The notes beneath the pieces are model-generated. The model was not told where the DNA came from and made no database searches. It worked only from the letters and a program-made list of their open reading frames with translations. From Clostridiales bacterium (GTDB lineage Bacteria > Bacillota > Clostridia > Oscillospirales > Oscillospiraceae): a stretch of 64,000 nucleotides of DNA. Every line of letters starts with the position of its first letter. Positions within the stretch are counted from its first letter, which is position 1. Where the stretch lies: the NCBI GenBank assembly GCA_902362775.1, contig CABIXV010000005.1, positions 220,079 to 284,078 of the forward strand, written 5' to 3'. A program made the position numbers and the translations under genes. Positions 45,154 to 54,115 of this stretch are shown piece after piece.

Positions 45154-46554
45154 ATGGAACTCACAATGTCTTCTGCTATCTGGCAAGTCATGGTCGATAT
45201 TTCGATCATGGGCGCACTGCTACTGATTGGTGAATTTCTGCGTGCCAAGGTAAAACTGATTCAAAAGGTGCTGATTCCTCCCGCGGTTATCGCTGGTTTT
45301 CTGGCTCTTCTGTTCGGTCCACAAAGTCCTGTGGAGCAGCTGAAGATCCTGCCTCTGTCTACCTCATTCGGGACCTATGCCAGCGTGCTGATCGTGGTGA
45401 TCTTTGCCGCCACCCCCATCGGGGACAAGCCCCAGAAAGGGGCAGCGTCGGGCCCCAAGATCAGCGGTATGTTCTTTAACGTGTCGGGTATTGCCGTACT
45501 GCAGTACGCCGTAGGCATGCTGGTCACACTGGTGCTGCTGGTCAAACTCTATCCCACTCTGGACGAGAACTTTGGTCTGATGATGGCGACTGGCTTCTAC
45601 GGCGGCCACGGCACCGCTGCGGCGGTAGGCTCCGCTCTGAGTGAGCTGGGCGTGCCTAACATGACGGATCTGGGCAACACCTGCGCCACCATTGGCATCG
45701 TAGGCGGCATCATTAGCGGCATGATCATTATCAACTGGGGCACCCGTAAGGGCTACACCCACTACGTGGAGAATCCCAAGGAGCTCCCTCAGGAAATGCG
45801 TACCGGCCTGGTCCCTGCCAATAAGCAGAAGTCTTCTTCTAAAGGCACCGTAGCCTCCATCTGCCTGGATCCTCTGGGCTTCCATCTGGGTATTGTGATG
45901 CTGGCCTGCTGGGTGGGCTATATCGCCTCCAAGTGGTTTGCCAACTGGACGCTGGCTACCTTTGATTTCAAGATCTCTATTCCTGAGTTCTGCCTGTCCC
46001 TCATTGCCGGAATCATCCTCAATGGCCTTCTGAACAAGACGGGTGCGGATCAGTATGTGGACCGGGGTACGGTACAGCGTATCCAGGGCACCGCCACCGA
46101 CTTCCTGATGATTTCCGGTATCGGCTCGCTGAACCTCAGTGTCGTAATGGAATTTGCGGTTCCCCTCATCGTGGTGTGCGCCGCTGGCTTCCTCATCAAC
46201 TGGTTCTGGTTCATCATCGTGGGCGGCAAATCCTCCGACGAGGATTGGTTCGAGCGCAACATGATGGTCTGGGGTCACGCCACCGGCGTGGCGGCCACCG
46301 GCGTGCTGCTGCAGCGCGTGGTTGACCCGGAACTGAAGAGCCGCGGTATTGAGGACTCCGGCATCGCCGATGTGTTCAACCGTCCCATCATCATTGGCCT
46401 TCAGGTAATTCCTCCCATTCTTATCGTCAACATGGGTACGACCGGAAGCTGGATCGTCACTGGCGCTTGCTTTGCCATTGTGGCTGTTATGTGGATCTTC
46501 GCCTACTTCACTAAGGGCTGGGTCCCCGGACGTCGTCTGAAGACATATCGATAA
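45154..46554 (+). CDS. gltS: sodium/glutamate symporter-like protein (ESS family)
   Basis: The 466-residue protein has two sets of five helices with the ESS motif GFYGGHGTAAAVGSAL and a second set in the C-terminal half (VWGHATGVAATGVLL). GltS imports glutamate with sodium. Substrate here is likely an acidic amino acid or related acid. A GTG at 45145 is only three bases from the GGAGG, so I prefer the ATG at 45154 (12 bases). It follows the hydroxyacid dehydrogenase in what looks like one operon. Confidence 0.87.
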   Translation: MELTMSSAIWQVMVDISIMGALLLIGEFLRAKVKLIQKVLIPPAVIAGFLALLFGPQSPVEQLKILPLSTSFGTYASVLIVVIFAATPIGDKPQKGAASGPKISGMFFNVSGIAVLQYAVGMLVTLVLLVKLYPTLDENFGLMMATGFYGGHGTAAAVGSALSELGVPNMTDLGNTCATIGIVGGIISGMIIINWGTRKGYTHYVENPKELPQEMRTGLVPANKQKSSSKGTVASICLDPLGFHLGIVMLACWVGYIASKWFANWTLATFDFKISIPEFCLSLIAGIILNGLLNKTGADQYVDRGTVQRIQGTATDFLMISGIGSLNLSVVMEFAVPLIVVCAAGFLINWFWFIIVGGKSSDEDWFERNMMVWGHATGVAATGVLLQRVVDPELKSRGIEDSGIADVFNRPIIIGLQVIPPILIVNMGTTGSWIVTGACFAIVAVMWIFAYFTKGWVPGRRLKTYR

Positions 46555-46767
46555 TTTTCCCATTTTTCATCTTCTTCTACATACACCGTCTCTTGGTCCT
46601 CCCCAGGGAGCCAGGAGGCGGTGTGTGCCGCTATATACCCAGATTAGAGTGCCCCATATACCAGCCAGGTCTTTTTTGCCCAGGAAATAAGGGGCAGAAA
46701 GTCATATAGGAGCTGGCTCCCGCATATCTTCCTGATACGAACCATACAGAGGATAAGGGGTGGTAAT

Positions 46768-47937
46768 GTGGATAAGAGAGATCAAATCGGACGGGCCCTG
46801 CGCCGTGGAGTGGCCCTGGGGCTTGTGTTGGTGGCCTGCTGGGGGCTGTCCCTGATGGCCGATTTATCCGGGGTAAAGGAACGGCTGGCTGCGCTGGGGC
46901 AGGAGCCCGGCCTGTCCGTCTCCTTACTGTCCAGCCAGTTAGGGGAGCTGCCCCGGCAGACCACTTCCGCAGAGCTGACCGGATGGGGAAGGCTGCTGTT
47001 GAGTCACAGCGCCCTGCTGGCTGCCGGAGAGGAAGCGGTAGCGGAAGTGCGAGATGGGGCCGACCCGATGGAGGATTTGGGCTCAAAGGAAGAATTGGTG
47101 GATGAGGAGGAGCAGGGGGAACCCGACCTGAAGCCTCCCACAGAGGACGAGGGCATCCTGGAGATGACGGCGAAGGGCAAAGAGGGGGGAAAGTACCTCC
47201 ACGACCAGGGAGTTTATGTCTATGACCGGACCGACCTGGGGCTGGACGCCTCGGTGCTGGGGGAGGGCACGGTGGACGTTCCACTGGGAGAGGGACCGCA
47301 GATCCTGATCCTGCACACCCATGGCAGTGAGGCATACTCCCAGTCGGACGGGAGGTCCTATGAGGAGAGCGATCCCTACCGGACCACCGACTGTAACCAC
47401 AACATGGTCCGGGTGGGGGAGGAGATGGCCACGGTTTTTCGGGCCCACGGCCTTCAGGTGGTCCATGATACCAACCTCTATGATTATCCGGCCTATAATG
47501 GGGCCTATGACCGGTCCAAGGCGGCGGTGGAGCAGTGGCTGAAGCAGTATCCCACCATCAAAGTGGTGCTGGATGTCCACCGGGACGCCCTGGTGGGAAA
47601 CGAGGGGGAGATCTATAAGCTGGTTTCAGAGGAGGCCGGGGAGAAGGTGGCCCAGGTCATGCTGGTGGTGGGCACCGACGGCTCTGGCGCCGCCCACCCC
47701 CGCTGGAGGGACAATTTGGCCTTTGGAATCAAGCTGCAAAAAAACCTAGTCACCGGGTACTCCAGTCTGGCCCGGCCCATCGTCCTGCGCAACAGCCGGT
47801 ATAACCAGCAGCTCTCGCCCGGCTACCTCCTGGTGGAGGTGGGGGGCCATGGAAATACTCTCACCGAGGCCCTGGCCGGTGCCCGCCTGTGGGCGGACAA
47901 CGTGGCCCGCACCCTGCTGGCCATGAAGGAGGGGTAG
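46768..47937 (+). CDS. spoIIP: stage II sporulation protein P
   Basis: The 389-residue protein has a signal-anchor (residues ~13-32) and a C-terminal SpoIIP amidase/endopeptidase domain. Zinc-site motifs LILHTHGSEAY (near 177), DVHRDA (near 270) and LVEVGGHGNTLTEA (near 355) are clear. SpoIIP, with SpoIID and SpoIIM, degrades septal peptidoglycan during engulfment. The middle has an acidic low-complexity stretch. The GTG at 46768 has AGGGG upstream. It supports endospore formation in this organism. Confidence 0.94.
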   Translation: MDKRDQIGRALRRGVALGLVLVACWGLSLMADLSGVKERLAALGQEPGLSVSLLSSQLGELPRQTTSAELTGWGRLLLSHSALLAAGEEAVAEVRDGADPMEDLGSKEELVDEEEQGEPDLKPPTEDEGILEMTAKGKEGGKYLHDQGVYVYDRTDLGLDASVLGEGTVDVPLGEGPQILILHTHGSEAYSQSDGRSYEESDPYRTTDCNHNMVRVGEEMATVFRAHGLQVVHDTNLYDYPAYNGAYDRSKAAVEQWLKQYPTIKVVLDVHRDALVGNEGEIYKLVSEEAGEKVAQVMLVVGTDGSGAAHPRWRDNLAFGIKLQKNLVTGYSSLARPIVLRNSRYNQQLSPGYLLVEVGGHGNTLTEALAGARLWADNVARTLLAMKEG

Positions 47938-48006
47938 GAAGTCCAAGAAAAGAGCGGTTGCGAAAACCACCCCCCTGGTGTAAACTGGGGAAAAGGGGTG
48001 AAACGG

Positions 48007-48183
48007 ATGAAGCAATACGAATATAAAATAGCTGATATCAGGGTATCTATGGGGTTTGACGAGAAGAAAAAGGTGAGAGAAGCGGAGGAGCAGTGGAATG
48101 CGCTGGGCCGGGAAGGCTGGCAGTTTTGCGCACAGGTGAATGGGGGACTGGTGTTCATGCGGGAGATTCAGGATGAATCATGA
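48007..48183 (+). CDS. small DUF4177-like protein
   Basis: The 58-residue product has the pattern of DUF4177: EYKIADIRV, then LGREGWQFCAQVNGGLVFMRE. Function unknown. The ATG at 48007 is chosen because AAAGGGG lies just upstream; a GTG at 47998 is an alternative. It overlaps the tadA start by 11 bases, so the two are likely translated together. Confidence 0.75.
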   Translation: MKQYEYKIADIRVSMGFDEKKKVREAEEQWNALGREGWQFCAQVNGGLVFMREIQDES

Positions 48184-48616
48184 ACAGTATATGCGCCGGG
48201 CTCTGGAGCTGGCGATGGAGGCCCAGGCAGAGGGGGATGTGCCAGTAGGCTGTGTTATTGTTCGGGACGGAGAAATCGTTGGCGAGGGGCGCAACCGGCG
48301 GGAGGAACGGGGAGACGCCACCGCCCACGCGGAGCTGGAGGCCATACGGGACGCATGCGCCAGGACCGGAAGCTGGCGTCTTCACGGCTGTACCCTCTAT
48401 GTAACGTTGGAGCCATGCCCCATGTGCGCCGGAGGGATCATCAACGCCCGCATTGACCGAATCTACTACGGAGCGGGAGATGAGAAGGCGGGCTGCTGCG
48501 GCTCGGTTCTCAATCTGTTCGAGGAACGATTCAACCACCATCCCCGCATCTATCGGGGGCCCCTGCGGGAGGAGTGTGAAGCGGTCCTTCAGAAGTTTTT
48601 TGAGGCACTGCGCTGA
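48173..48616 (+). CDS. tadA: tRNA-specific adenosine deaminase
   Basis: The 147-residue enzyme makes inosine at the tRNA-Arg wobble position. The zinc/proton-shuttle motif HAELEAI and PCPMCAGGI are present, along with GCTLYVTLEPC. The ATG at 48173 gives the normal length; the frame is open upstream within the previous gene. The downstream region (48617-49000) holds two tandem RNA-like units and no ORF. Confidence 0.95.
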   Translation: MNHEQYMRRALELAMEAQAEGDVPVGCVIVRDGEIVGEGRNRREERGDATAHAELEAIRDACARTGSWRLHGCTLYVTLEPCPMCAGGIINARIDRIYYGAGDEKAGCCGSVLNLFEERFNHHPRIYRGPLREECEAVLQKFFEALR

Positions 48617-48619
48617 AAA

Positions 48620-48765
48620 GATTTAAAGGTTTTGTAACAACTGCGGATAACTTTTGTAATAACCCTTGGGTATACTGATACTCGCAAGGCAAGAGCATCT
48701 TTTCATTCTATCCTCCAATTTTTTTGGAAGACCGGCGGTTTGACCGCTGGTCTTTCCCCCTTTTT
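48620..48765 (+). ncRNA. predicted small RNA unit A (promoter, ~77-nt transcript, terminator)
   Basis: An upstream element (48620-48642, GATTTAAA...TGTAACAACT) precedes -35 TTGTAA (48654-48659) and -10 GATACT (48677-48682) with a 17-base spacer. Transcription would start near 48689. The transcript has UUUCAUUCUAUCCUCC (~48710-48716) and ends in a strong hairpin (48726-48757) followed by CCCTTTTT. The CCUCC can pair with Shine-Dalgarno sequences. The unit is homologous to unit B, 171 bases downstream. No known RNA family was assigned. Confidence 0.65.
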
Positions 48766-48790
48766 GGGCAAAATTTTTGGATCCAGGAGA

Positions 48791-48935
48791 GATTTAAAAC
48801 TTATGTAACAACTTGCGTTGGAATTGTTAATAAGTTTCTCTTATCATAAAATCTGCAAGAGACAGTTCGTTTCATTTTGATCCTCTTTTTCAACGGAAGC
48901 CCCCGGACGCCTTGGAGCAGGCGTCCGGGGGCTTT
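48791..48935 (+). ncRNA. predicted small RNA unit B (paralogue of unit A)
   Basis: The same layout as unit A: element GATTTAAA...TGTAACAACT (48791-48813), -35 TTGTTA (48824-48829), 17-base spacer, -10 TAAAAT (48847-48852), start near 48859. The transcript shares GCAAG, TTTCATT and ATCCTC with unit A, and ends in a GC-rich hairpin (48897-48935) with TTT. The hairpin sequences differ while the promoter, upstream element and single-stranded segment are kept. This is the pattern expected of duplicated regulatory RNAs. Confidence 0.65.
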
Positions 48936-48956
48936 CGTCAGCGGCCCCGCAGGAAA

Positions 48957-49002
48957 AGAAAAGGCAGGCCTGTTCCAACTACAGGCCTGCCTTTTGATTT
49001 TT
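48957..49002. terminator. bidirectional terminator
   Basis: Arms AAGGCAGGCCTG and CAGGCCTGCCTT with T residues on the plus side and A residues on the other. It also serves the convergent minus-strand gene. Confidence 0.8.
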
Positions 49003-49414
49003 ATGGGGAGGGGATACTTGTGTCAGCATTTCCCTGAACTTTCTTTTTCCGCATCAGCAGCAGGGTCATCAGCCCATGAAACAGCTTGCTTACAGGCAGC
49101 AGCAGGGAAATAAAGGTTACCTCCCCAAAATAGAAAAACCGCCACCACAGAAACCCCGCGGCCGCAAAGAAGCATACCACATTACAGACAACGGAATTTT
49201 CCGCTGGCCGTATGGAGCACAGCGCCGTCCGGCCCAGGACCAGCAGCAATACAAGGATAAAGGCGGCAATACCGGTCCCAAGGTCAAGGAGTAGGTATAC
49301 AAGCTGATAGGTGCTCTGTGCCTTTTCCTGAAAGACGGAGCAAACCACATCACTCAGGAAAATAACAAGAAAAATGCCGCAGTAATAGAGAAGCTGTTTC
49401 CATATCTTGTTCAT
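49001..49414 (-). CDS. hypothetical membrane protein
   Basis: The 137-residue product has four predicted helices (about 8-26, 36-62, 76-92, 96-118) and a charged cytoplasmic end. No family recognised. It lies alone between the sRNA units and the thiolase gene. A GGGG-type site lies just upstream of the ATG. Gene status is supported mainly by length, hydrophobic pattern and terminator. Confidence 0.65.
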   Translation of the reverse strand: MNKIWKQLLYYCGIFLVIFLSDVVCSVFQEKAQSTYQLVYLLLDLGTGIAAFILVLLLVLGRTALCSIRPAENSVVCNVVCFFAAAGFLWWRFFYFGEVTFISLLLPVSKLFHGLMTLLLMRKKKVQGNADTSIPSP

Positions 49415-49588
49415 CTGTTTCCCCCCTCCATCATTGGATGGAAGCTTTGGCTGACCTGTTTCACTCTGCCTTTAGAGTACCTTATTTTTCCCCTTGTTTC
49501 AATCTATCACCAGAATTTTCGTAAAAAAGACGAAAAGGCCCAAGGACCTCGGAAATTCCCGCTTTCTTGGGGGGAGACTCACGGGACA

Positions 49589-49627
49589 AAAGGAGCGGAG
49601 CCCTGGGGATGTCCCGGAGCTCCGCTC
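49589..49627 (-). terminator. terminator downstream of the thiolase gene
   Basis: On the minus strand, arms GAGCGGAG and CTCCGCTC form a hairpin followed by CTTTTGT. Confidence 0.65.
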
Positions 49628-49688
49628 GATACTATATTGTGATCCTTCCAAAATCACAGGCCGCTTTTCCAAAGGGGAGAAGAGAAAA

Positions 49689-50945
49689 TCAGCACTTCTC
49701 AAAGATGGTGGCAACGCCCTGGCCGCCGCCGATGCACAGGGTGGCAAGGCCCTTCTTGGCGTCGCCGCGCTTCTGCATCTCATGGAGCAGAGTGACAATA
49801 ATGCGCGCGCCGGAGGCTCCCACGGGGTGACCCAGAGCGATAGCGCCGCCGTTGACGTTGACCTTGCTCATGTCGAAGCCCAGCTCGCGGGCCACGGCGA
49901 TGGACTGGGCGGCAAAGGCCTCGTTGGCCTCCACCAAATCCATGTCCTCGATTTTCAGGCCGGCCTTGGCCATGGCCTGACGGGAGGCGGGCACGGGGCC
50001 CACGCCCATGATCTTGGGATCCACGCCGCCCTGGCCCCAGGAGACCAGCTTGGCCATGGGCTTCAGGCCGTACTTCTCCACGGCCTCGCCAGAGGCCAGG
50101 ATGATAGCGGCGGCGCCGTCGTTGATGCCGGAGGCGTTGGCGGCGGTGACGCGCTGCTGGCCCTTGTCAGCGGACTCCTTGATGCCGGTGGGCTCGAAGG
50201 TGTGCTCCACGGCGGGGGCGGGGGATTCAGGCCCCACAGGGAAGGCGCCCTTCAGCTTGGAGATACCCTCGGCGGTGACGCCGGCGCGGGGGAACTCGTC
50301 CACTTTAAACTCCACCATCTGCTTCTTCTGCTTGACCATCACGGGGACGATCTCGTCGTCAAAGCGGCCGGAGTTGATGGCGGCCTCAGCCTTGTTCTGG
50401 GAGGAGGCGGCAAACTCGTCCAGCTCCTGGCGAGTGATGCCCCACACGTCGCAGATGTTCTCGGCGGTGGTACCCATGTGGTAGTTGTTAAAGGCATCCC
50501 ACAGGCCATCCTTGATCATGGTGTCTACCACCTTCTTGTCACCCATGCGGGCGCCCCAGCGCTCGGCAGGCAGGGCGTAGGGGGCGGCGGACATATTCTC
50601 GGTGCCGCCGGCCACAATGATGTCGGCGTCGCCGGCCATGATGGTACGGGCGGCCTCGATGACGGACTTCATACCGGAGCCGCACACCATGCCCACGGTG
50701 TAGGCGGGGACGGAGGTGGGCACACCGGCCTTGATGGCAGCCTGACGGGCCACATTCTGGCCCAGGCCAGCGGTGAGGATGCAGCCGAACATGACTTCGT
50801 CCACCTGCTCAGGCTTGACGCCGGCGCGGGACAGGGCCTCCTTGATGACGGTAGCGCCCAGATCAGCGGCGGGGATATCCTTCAGGGAGCCGCCGAAGGA
50901 GCCGATGGCGGTGCGGCAGCAGTTGACAACGTAGATGTCTTTCAT
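49689..50945 (-). CDS. thlA: acetyl-CoA C-acetyltransferase (thiolase)
   Basis: The 418-residue enzyme joins two acetyl-CoA to acetoacetyl-CoA, the first step toward butyrate. The nucleophilic Cys88 (GMVCGSG), His in [10 protein letters not shown] and Cys404 (LCIGGGQG) are present, plus NEAFAAQ. It is about 25 residues longer than the usual ~393, with an insertion near 255-285 ([11 protein letters not shown] onward) before [11 protein letters not shown]. Its codon use is very biased, suggesting high expression. The ATG at 50945 is preceded by GGAGG 11 bases away. Other butyrate genes are not adjacent. Confidence 0.93.
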   Translation of the reverse strand: MKDIYVVNCCRTAIGSFGGSLKDIPAADLGATVIKEALSRAGVKPEQVDEVMFGCILTAGLGQNVARQAAIKAGVPTSVPAYTVGMVCGSGMKSVIEAARTIMAGDADIIVAGGTENMSAAPYALPAERWGARMGDKKVVDTMIKDGLWDAFNNYHMGTTAENICDVWGITRQELDEFAASSQNKAEAAINSGRFDDEIVPVMVKQKKQMVEFKVDEFPRAGVTAEGISKLKGAFPVGPESPAPAVEHTFEPTGIKESADKGQQRVTAANASGINDGAAAIILASGEAVEKYGLKPMAKLVSWGQGGVDPKIMGVGPVPASRQAMAKAGLKIEDMDLVEANEAFAAQSIAVARELGFDMSKVNVNGGAIALGHPVGASGARIIVTLLHEMQKRGDAKKGLATLCIGGGQGVATIFEKC

Positions 50946-51139
50946 AGCTTCTGTTACCTCCAAAATTTATTTGGCGTCCAGAGGGACGCCCACGATTTCC
51001 GCTCTTGTTCTGATTATATCGGAGGAAAGGGGAAAAAGCAATCAATTTTTCTGTCCAAGGGTGCCTCTTTCCTGCCTGTGATTGACAAAATCGCAAAAAT
51101 TATATCAGCGGAAGGGCAAAAATTATGTAAAATAGTGAA

Positions 51140-51180
51140 TTTTTTAACAAAATCCCCCGGCTCTATTTTAAGCCGGGGGA
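51140..51180 (-). terminator. terminator downstream of the GntR/ABC operon
   Basis: On the minus strand, arms TCCCCCGGCT and AGCCGGGGGA followed by TTTTGTTAAAAAA. Confidence 0.75.
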
Positions 51181-51192
51181 GGGAAGAAGGCT

Positions 51193-53238
51193 TCAGTCCG
51201 CAAGGACGGCCTCCTGGTAGGGGGCCGCCACAGAGGTATCTCCGGTAGAAACGCTTCCGACAGCCGTTTCCTCATCGTGGAGGACCAGCTCATACTGGGA
51301 GCCCAGGCCGCTGAACGTCCGAAGCCATTCCAGTGTGCGGCTGGCGTTGGGCGTCAGGGTGATGCTGAGGGAGGAGGAATAAGTCTGGCCGACGGGACTG
51401 CTCTCTGCGGCGGGGGCATACTGGCCGCCGCGGCCGGGCTGCTCCTCAAGGGGCAGCTCCCATTGGAAACGCAGGTCGGTGCGGTAGGTGTTTCGCAACC
51501 GCTCCTCGTCGCTGAAGAGATAGCGTACGCCGATGCTCCCATCAGCAAAGTCAGCCTTGACCGCTTCCCACAGGCCCTCCAGGTCCTCCCCGGCGGCGCC
51601 GTCCAGATACAGGGTGCCCCGATCTTCCCCCTCCGGGGACAGGGCATTGGGCAGCATCCGGACATCGGTGAGATAGGCCTCCACCAGCCGGCCCTGTTCC
51701 TCGAAAGAGGCAAAATTATACACCATGGAGATCAGGCTGCGGTTCTGGATCAACTGGTCGGCCAGCTGAGTGACAGAGCCCTCCTTGTCCAACTCATCCA
51801 GGAAGATGGGGACGCTGGAATATTCACGGGACAGGGTGGACCCATCCTTCAGCGTATAGGTCACATAGAAAAAGATGTAGTCATCACCGTATATGCTGTA
51901 ATTGTCAGCTCCATTCCGGTCCCTCTCATTGATGATGGCCTGGTGGAGGTCCAAGACCTGCTGGATCTGGCCGGGCTCGGTGATCTGGGACAGATGGAAG
52001 CTGCTGATATCCATGGGGTATCCCATGTCTGCCGATAGATTGATGGAAGCGACTTGGCCGGCATCGGGAATCCGGCTCTCCACGCCAAAGAGATCATAGA
52101 CACAGGCGGCGCATAACAGAGCCATGGCGGCCGCCACCGCCGCGCAGCCTTTCCAGGCGTTTAGCACCCGGAAGGATTTTTTTAGCAGCATCTCAGCGGT
52201 AAAATAGCCCGCTACGGTCCAAAACAGCACACAGGCGGTGAGGAATACGGCGTCTGCCTGCCAGCCCAAAAAAGTGCTGGTAAAGGTGCCAAAGCACAGT
52301 CCGGCGCAGAAGGAGACCCCATATTTAAAAATAGGCCGGACCAGGGGGATGGACACTACATCCCCGGCGGATTCCACATGACGGTGGCGGTAGACCAGCA
52401 GGGCTAAAAGGGCAAAAACCAGTCCGGCCACGGCGTAGATGGCCACGGTGGAGGGGGAGGCGAGACCCCACTCCCTAGTCACAGCGGCCCCGCTCTCCCC
52501 CGTCTGGACCACATTCCAGTTACAGGCCTGGGACAGCAGATAGACGGGGGTACACCACTCTACCAGTCTGCCCCCCACCCAGCCCCGGCCGGGGAAGCCG
52601 TAGAAAAAGCGGTTCATCAGCTCCGCCAGCAGGGTGGAGATCACCATGACCAGAAAATTCAGAATGACATAGAAGGCGGGCAGGGCCAGGATGTGGCCGG
52701 TAAACATGGCGCAGAAAGCGGCAAAGGAGAAGAAAAACAGAGCGGTGCCGCTCTGAACCAGCAGCCAGACAGCCAGGGCGGCCAGCGCCTCTCCCCAGCA
52801 CTCCATAGGCAGAAAGGCCAGTTCGGCGGCCGCCGTCACCAGAGCCACCGCCAGATGGGGCAGCAGCAGGCAGGACAGACCGGCCAGATACTGGGTGGTG
52901 AACAGGGCCTCCCGCCGCAGGGGCAGCGCGTGCATCATGGCGGCGGACCGGTTATTGTATAGATAGCCGAAGGAGGCCATGGCGGCCAGCGCCCCAAAGA
53001 CCAGAGAAAGGGCCACTCCCATAGTCAGGAGATAGGGGATGTCCAGGGCGGCGGAGGTCAGCATGGACTGAAGGTCCAGCTCTCCCTGATATCGCTCCTG
53101 AATCCAGAAAAACTGATTGAGCAGGTTCAGAGGGATCAGAAAGGCCCAAATCACCCCATACAGGGCCCAAAGGGGCCAGAAGCGGGTCATAGTTTTGCGG
53201 TAGAGGGTGGAATTAAAGCACGATGTCGCGGACCCCAT
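51193..53238 (-). CDS. ABC transporter permease with large central domain
   Basis: This 681-residue membrane protein has about six N-terminal helices and more in the middle, and ends in an extracytoplasmic domain of roughly 270 residues starting near 400. The ATG at 53238 has GGGAGG upstream and overlaps the ATPase gene by 26 bases. The plan recalls the large permeases of YtrBCDEF-like transporters, which respond to wall-active antibiotics, but I have no specific signature. Its partner ATPase and a GntR repressor lie upstream. Confidence 0.8.
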   Translation of the reverse strand: MGSATSCFNSTLYRKTMTRFWPLWALYGVIWAFLIPLNLLNQFFWIQERYQGELDLQSMLTSAALDIPYLLTMGVALSLVFGALAAMASFGYLYNNRSAAMMHALPLRREALFTTQYLAGLSCLLLPHLAVALVTAAAELAFLPMECWGEALAALAVWLLVQSGTALFFFSFAAFCAMFTGHILALPAFYVILNFLVMVISTLLAELMNRFFYGFPGRGWVGGRLVEWCTPVYLLSQACNWNVVQTGESGAAVTREWGLASPSTVAIYAVAGLVFALLALLVYRHRHVESAGDVVSIPLVRPIFKYGVSFCAGLCFGTFTSTFLGWQADAVFLTACVLFWTVAGYFTAEMLLKKSFRVLNAWKGCAAVAAAMALLCAACVYDLFGVESRIPDAGQVASINLSADMGYPMDISSFHLSQITEPGQIQQVLDLHQAIINERDRNGADNYSIYGDDYIFFYVTYTLKDGSTLSREYSSVPIFLDELDKEGSVTQLADQLIQNRSLISMVYNFASFEEQGRLVEAYLTDVRMLPNALSPEGEDRGTLYLDGAAGEDLEGLWEAVKADFADGSIGVRYLFSDEERLRNTYRTDLRFQWELPLEEQPGRGGQYAPAAESSPVGQTYSSSLSITLTPNASRTLEWLRTFSGLGSQYELVLHDEETAVGSVSTGDTSVAAPYQEAVLAD

Positions 53239-54115
53239 AGTCCTCACCTCCCATTTCATAGATAAAGATTTCCTCCAGGGACAGAGGCAGGGCCTCCATC
53301 AGAATGGGGGAATACACCGCCATCCTGGTCTTGATGTCCGCTGGGCTGCCCCGGACAATCAGAGTGAACACCCGACCTACCTGGGTGGTGTGGAGGACGT
53401 TCATATCCTGGGGCAGTTGGGGCAGCTGCCCGTCCTGGAAGGCCACCTGGAGCTTGACCACGTTATCCTGAAGGTCGGTGAGGGACCGCTCCAGAAGTAC
53501 CTTGCCATGGGACAGGATGCCCACATGGTCGCACACGTCCTCCAGCTCCCGCAGGTTGTGGGAGGACACCAGCACCGTGGTCCCCCGCTGGGCCACGTCA
53601 CCCATCAGCAGGGACCAGACCTGACGGCGCATCACCGGGTCTAACCCGTCTACCGGCTCATCCAGCACCAGTACCTCCGGCTGGCAGCACAGGGCCAGCC
53701 AGAAGGCGGACTGCTTCTGCATCCCTTTGGACAGGCGGCGGATGGGCTGCTTCTCATCCACCTCGGGGAAGGCATCCTTCAGCGCCTCATATCGCTTGGC
53801 GTCAAATTGGGGGTACATCCCCCGGTAGAACCGCATCATGTCCCGGGTGGAGGCGGAGGCGAAATAATACAGCTCATCCGGAATGGTGGCGATCTTGGCC
53901 TTCACAGCGGGATTTTCATAGACCGGCTGGCCGTCAACCAAGACGCTGCCGGAATCGGGGCGGTAGACGCCAATGATGTGTCGCAGGATGGTGGATTTTC
54001 CGGCGCCGTTGGGGCCCACAAGGCCGTAGATAGAGCCCTTCTCCGCCGTCATGGTCAGACCGTCCAGGGCCCGGAAGCCCTCGAAGGTCTTGACTACGTT
54101 GTTTACCTTTATCAT
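53213..54115 (-). CDS. ABC transporter ATP-binding protein
   Basis: The 300-residue ATPase has Walker A GPNGAGKS, the signature LSKGMQKQ, Walker B EVLVLDEPVDGLDPV and an H-loop SSHNLREL. It drives the large permease encoded next. The ATG at 54115 follows AGGAGGAGAGGAACC and overlaps the GntR gene end (ATGA). Confidence 0.93.
   Translation of the reverse strand: MIKVNNVVKTFEGFRALDGLTMTAEKGSIYGLVGPNGAGKSTILRHIIGVYRPDSGSVLVDGQPVYENPAVKAKIATIPDELYYFASASTRDMMRFYRGMYPQFDAKRYEALKDAFPEVDEKQPIRRLSKGMQKQSAFWLALCCQPEVLVLDEPVDGLDPVMRRQVWSLLMGDVAQRGTTVLVSSHNLRELEDVCDHVGILSHGKVLLERSLTDLQDNVVKLQVAFQDGQLPQLPQDMNVLHTTQVGRVFTLIVRGSPADIKTRMAVYSPILMEALPLSLEEIFIYEMGGEDYGVRDIVL

Noticed and set aside
49494..51248. 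Long glycine/histidine-rich plus-strand reading frame (584 codons)
   Set aside because: It lies antisense to the thiolase, whose GC-rich codon bias leaves the opposite frame open; the composition is typical of a shadow and there is no ribosome site.
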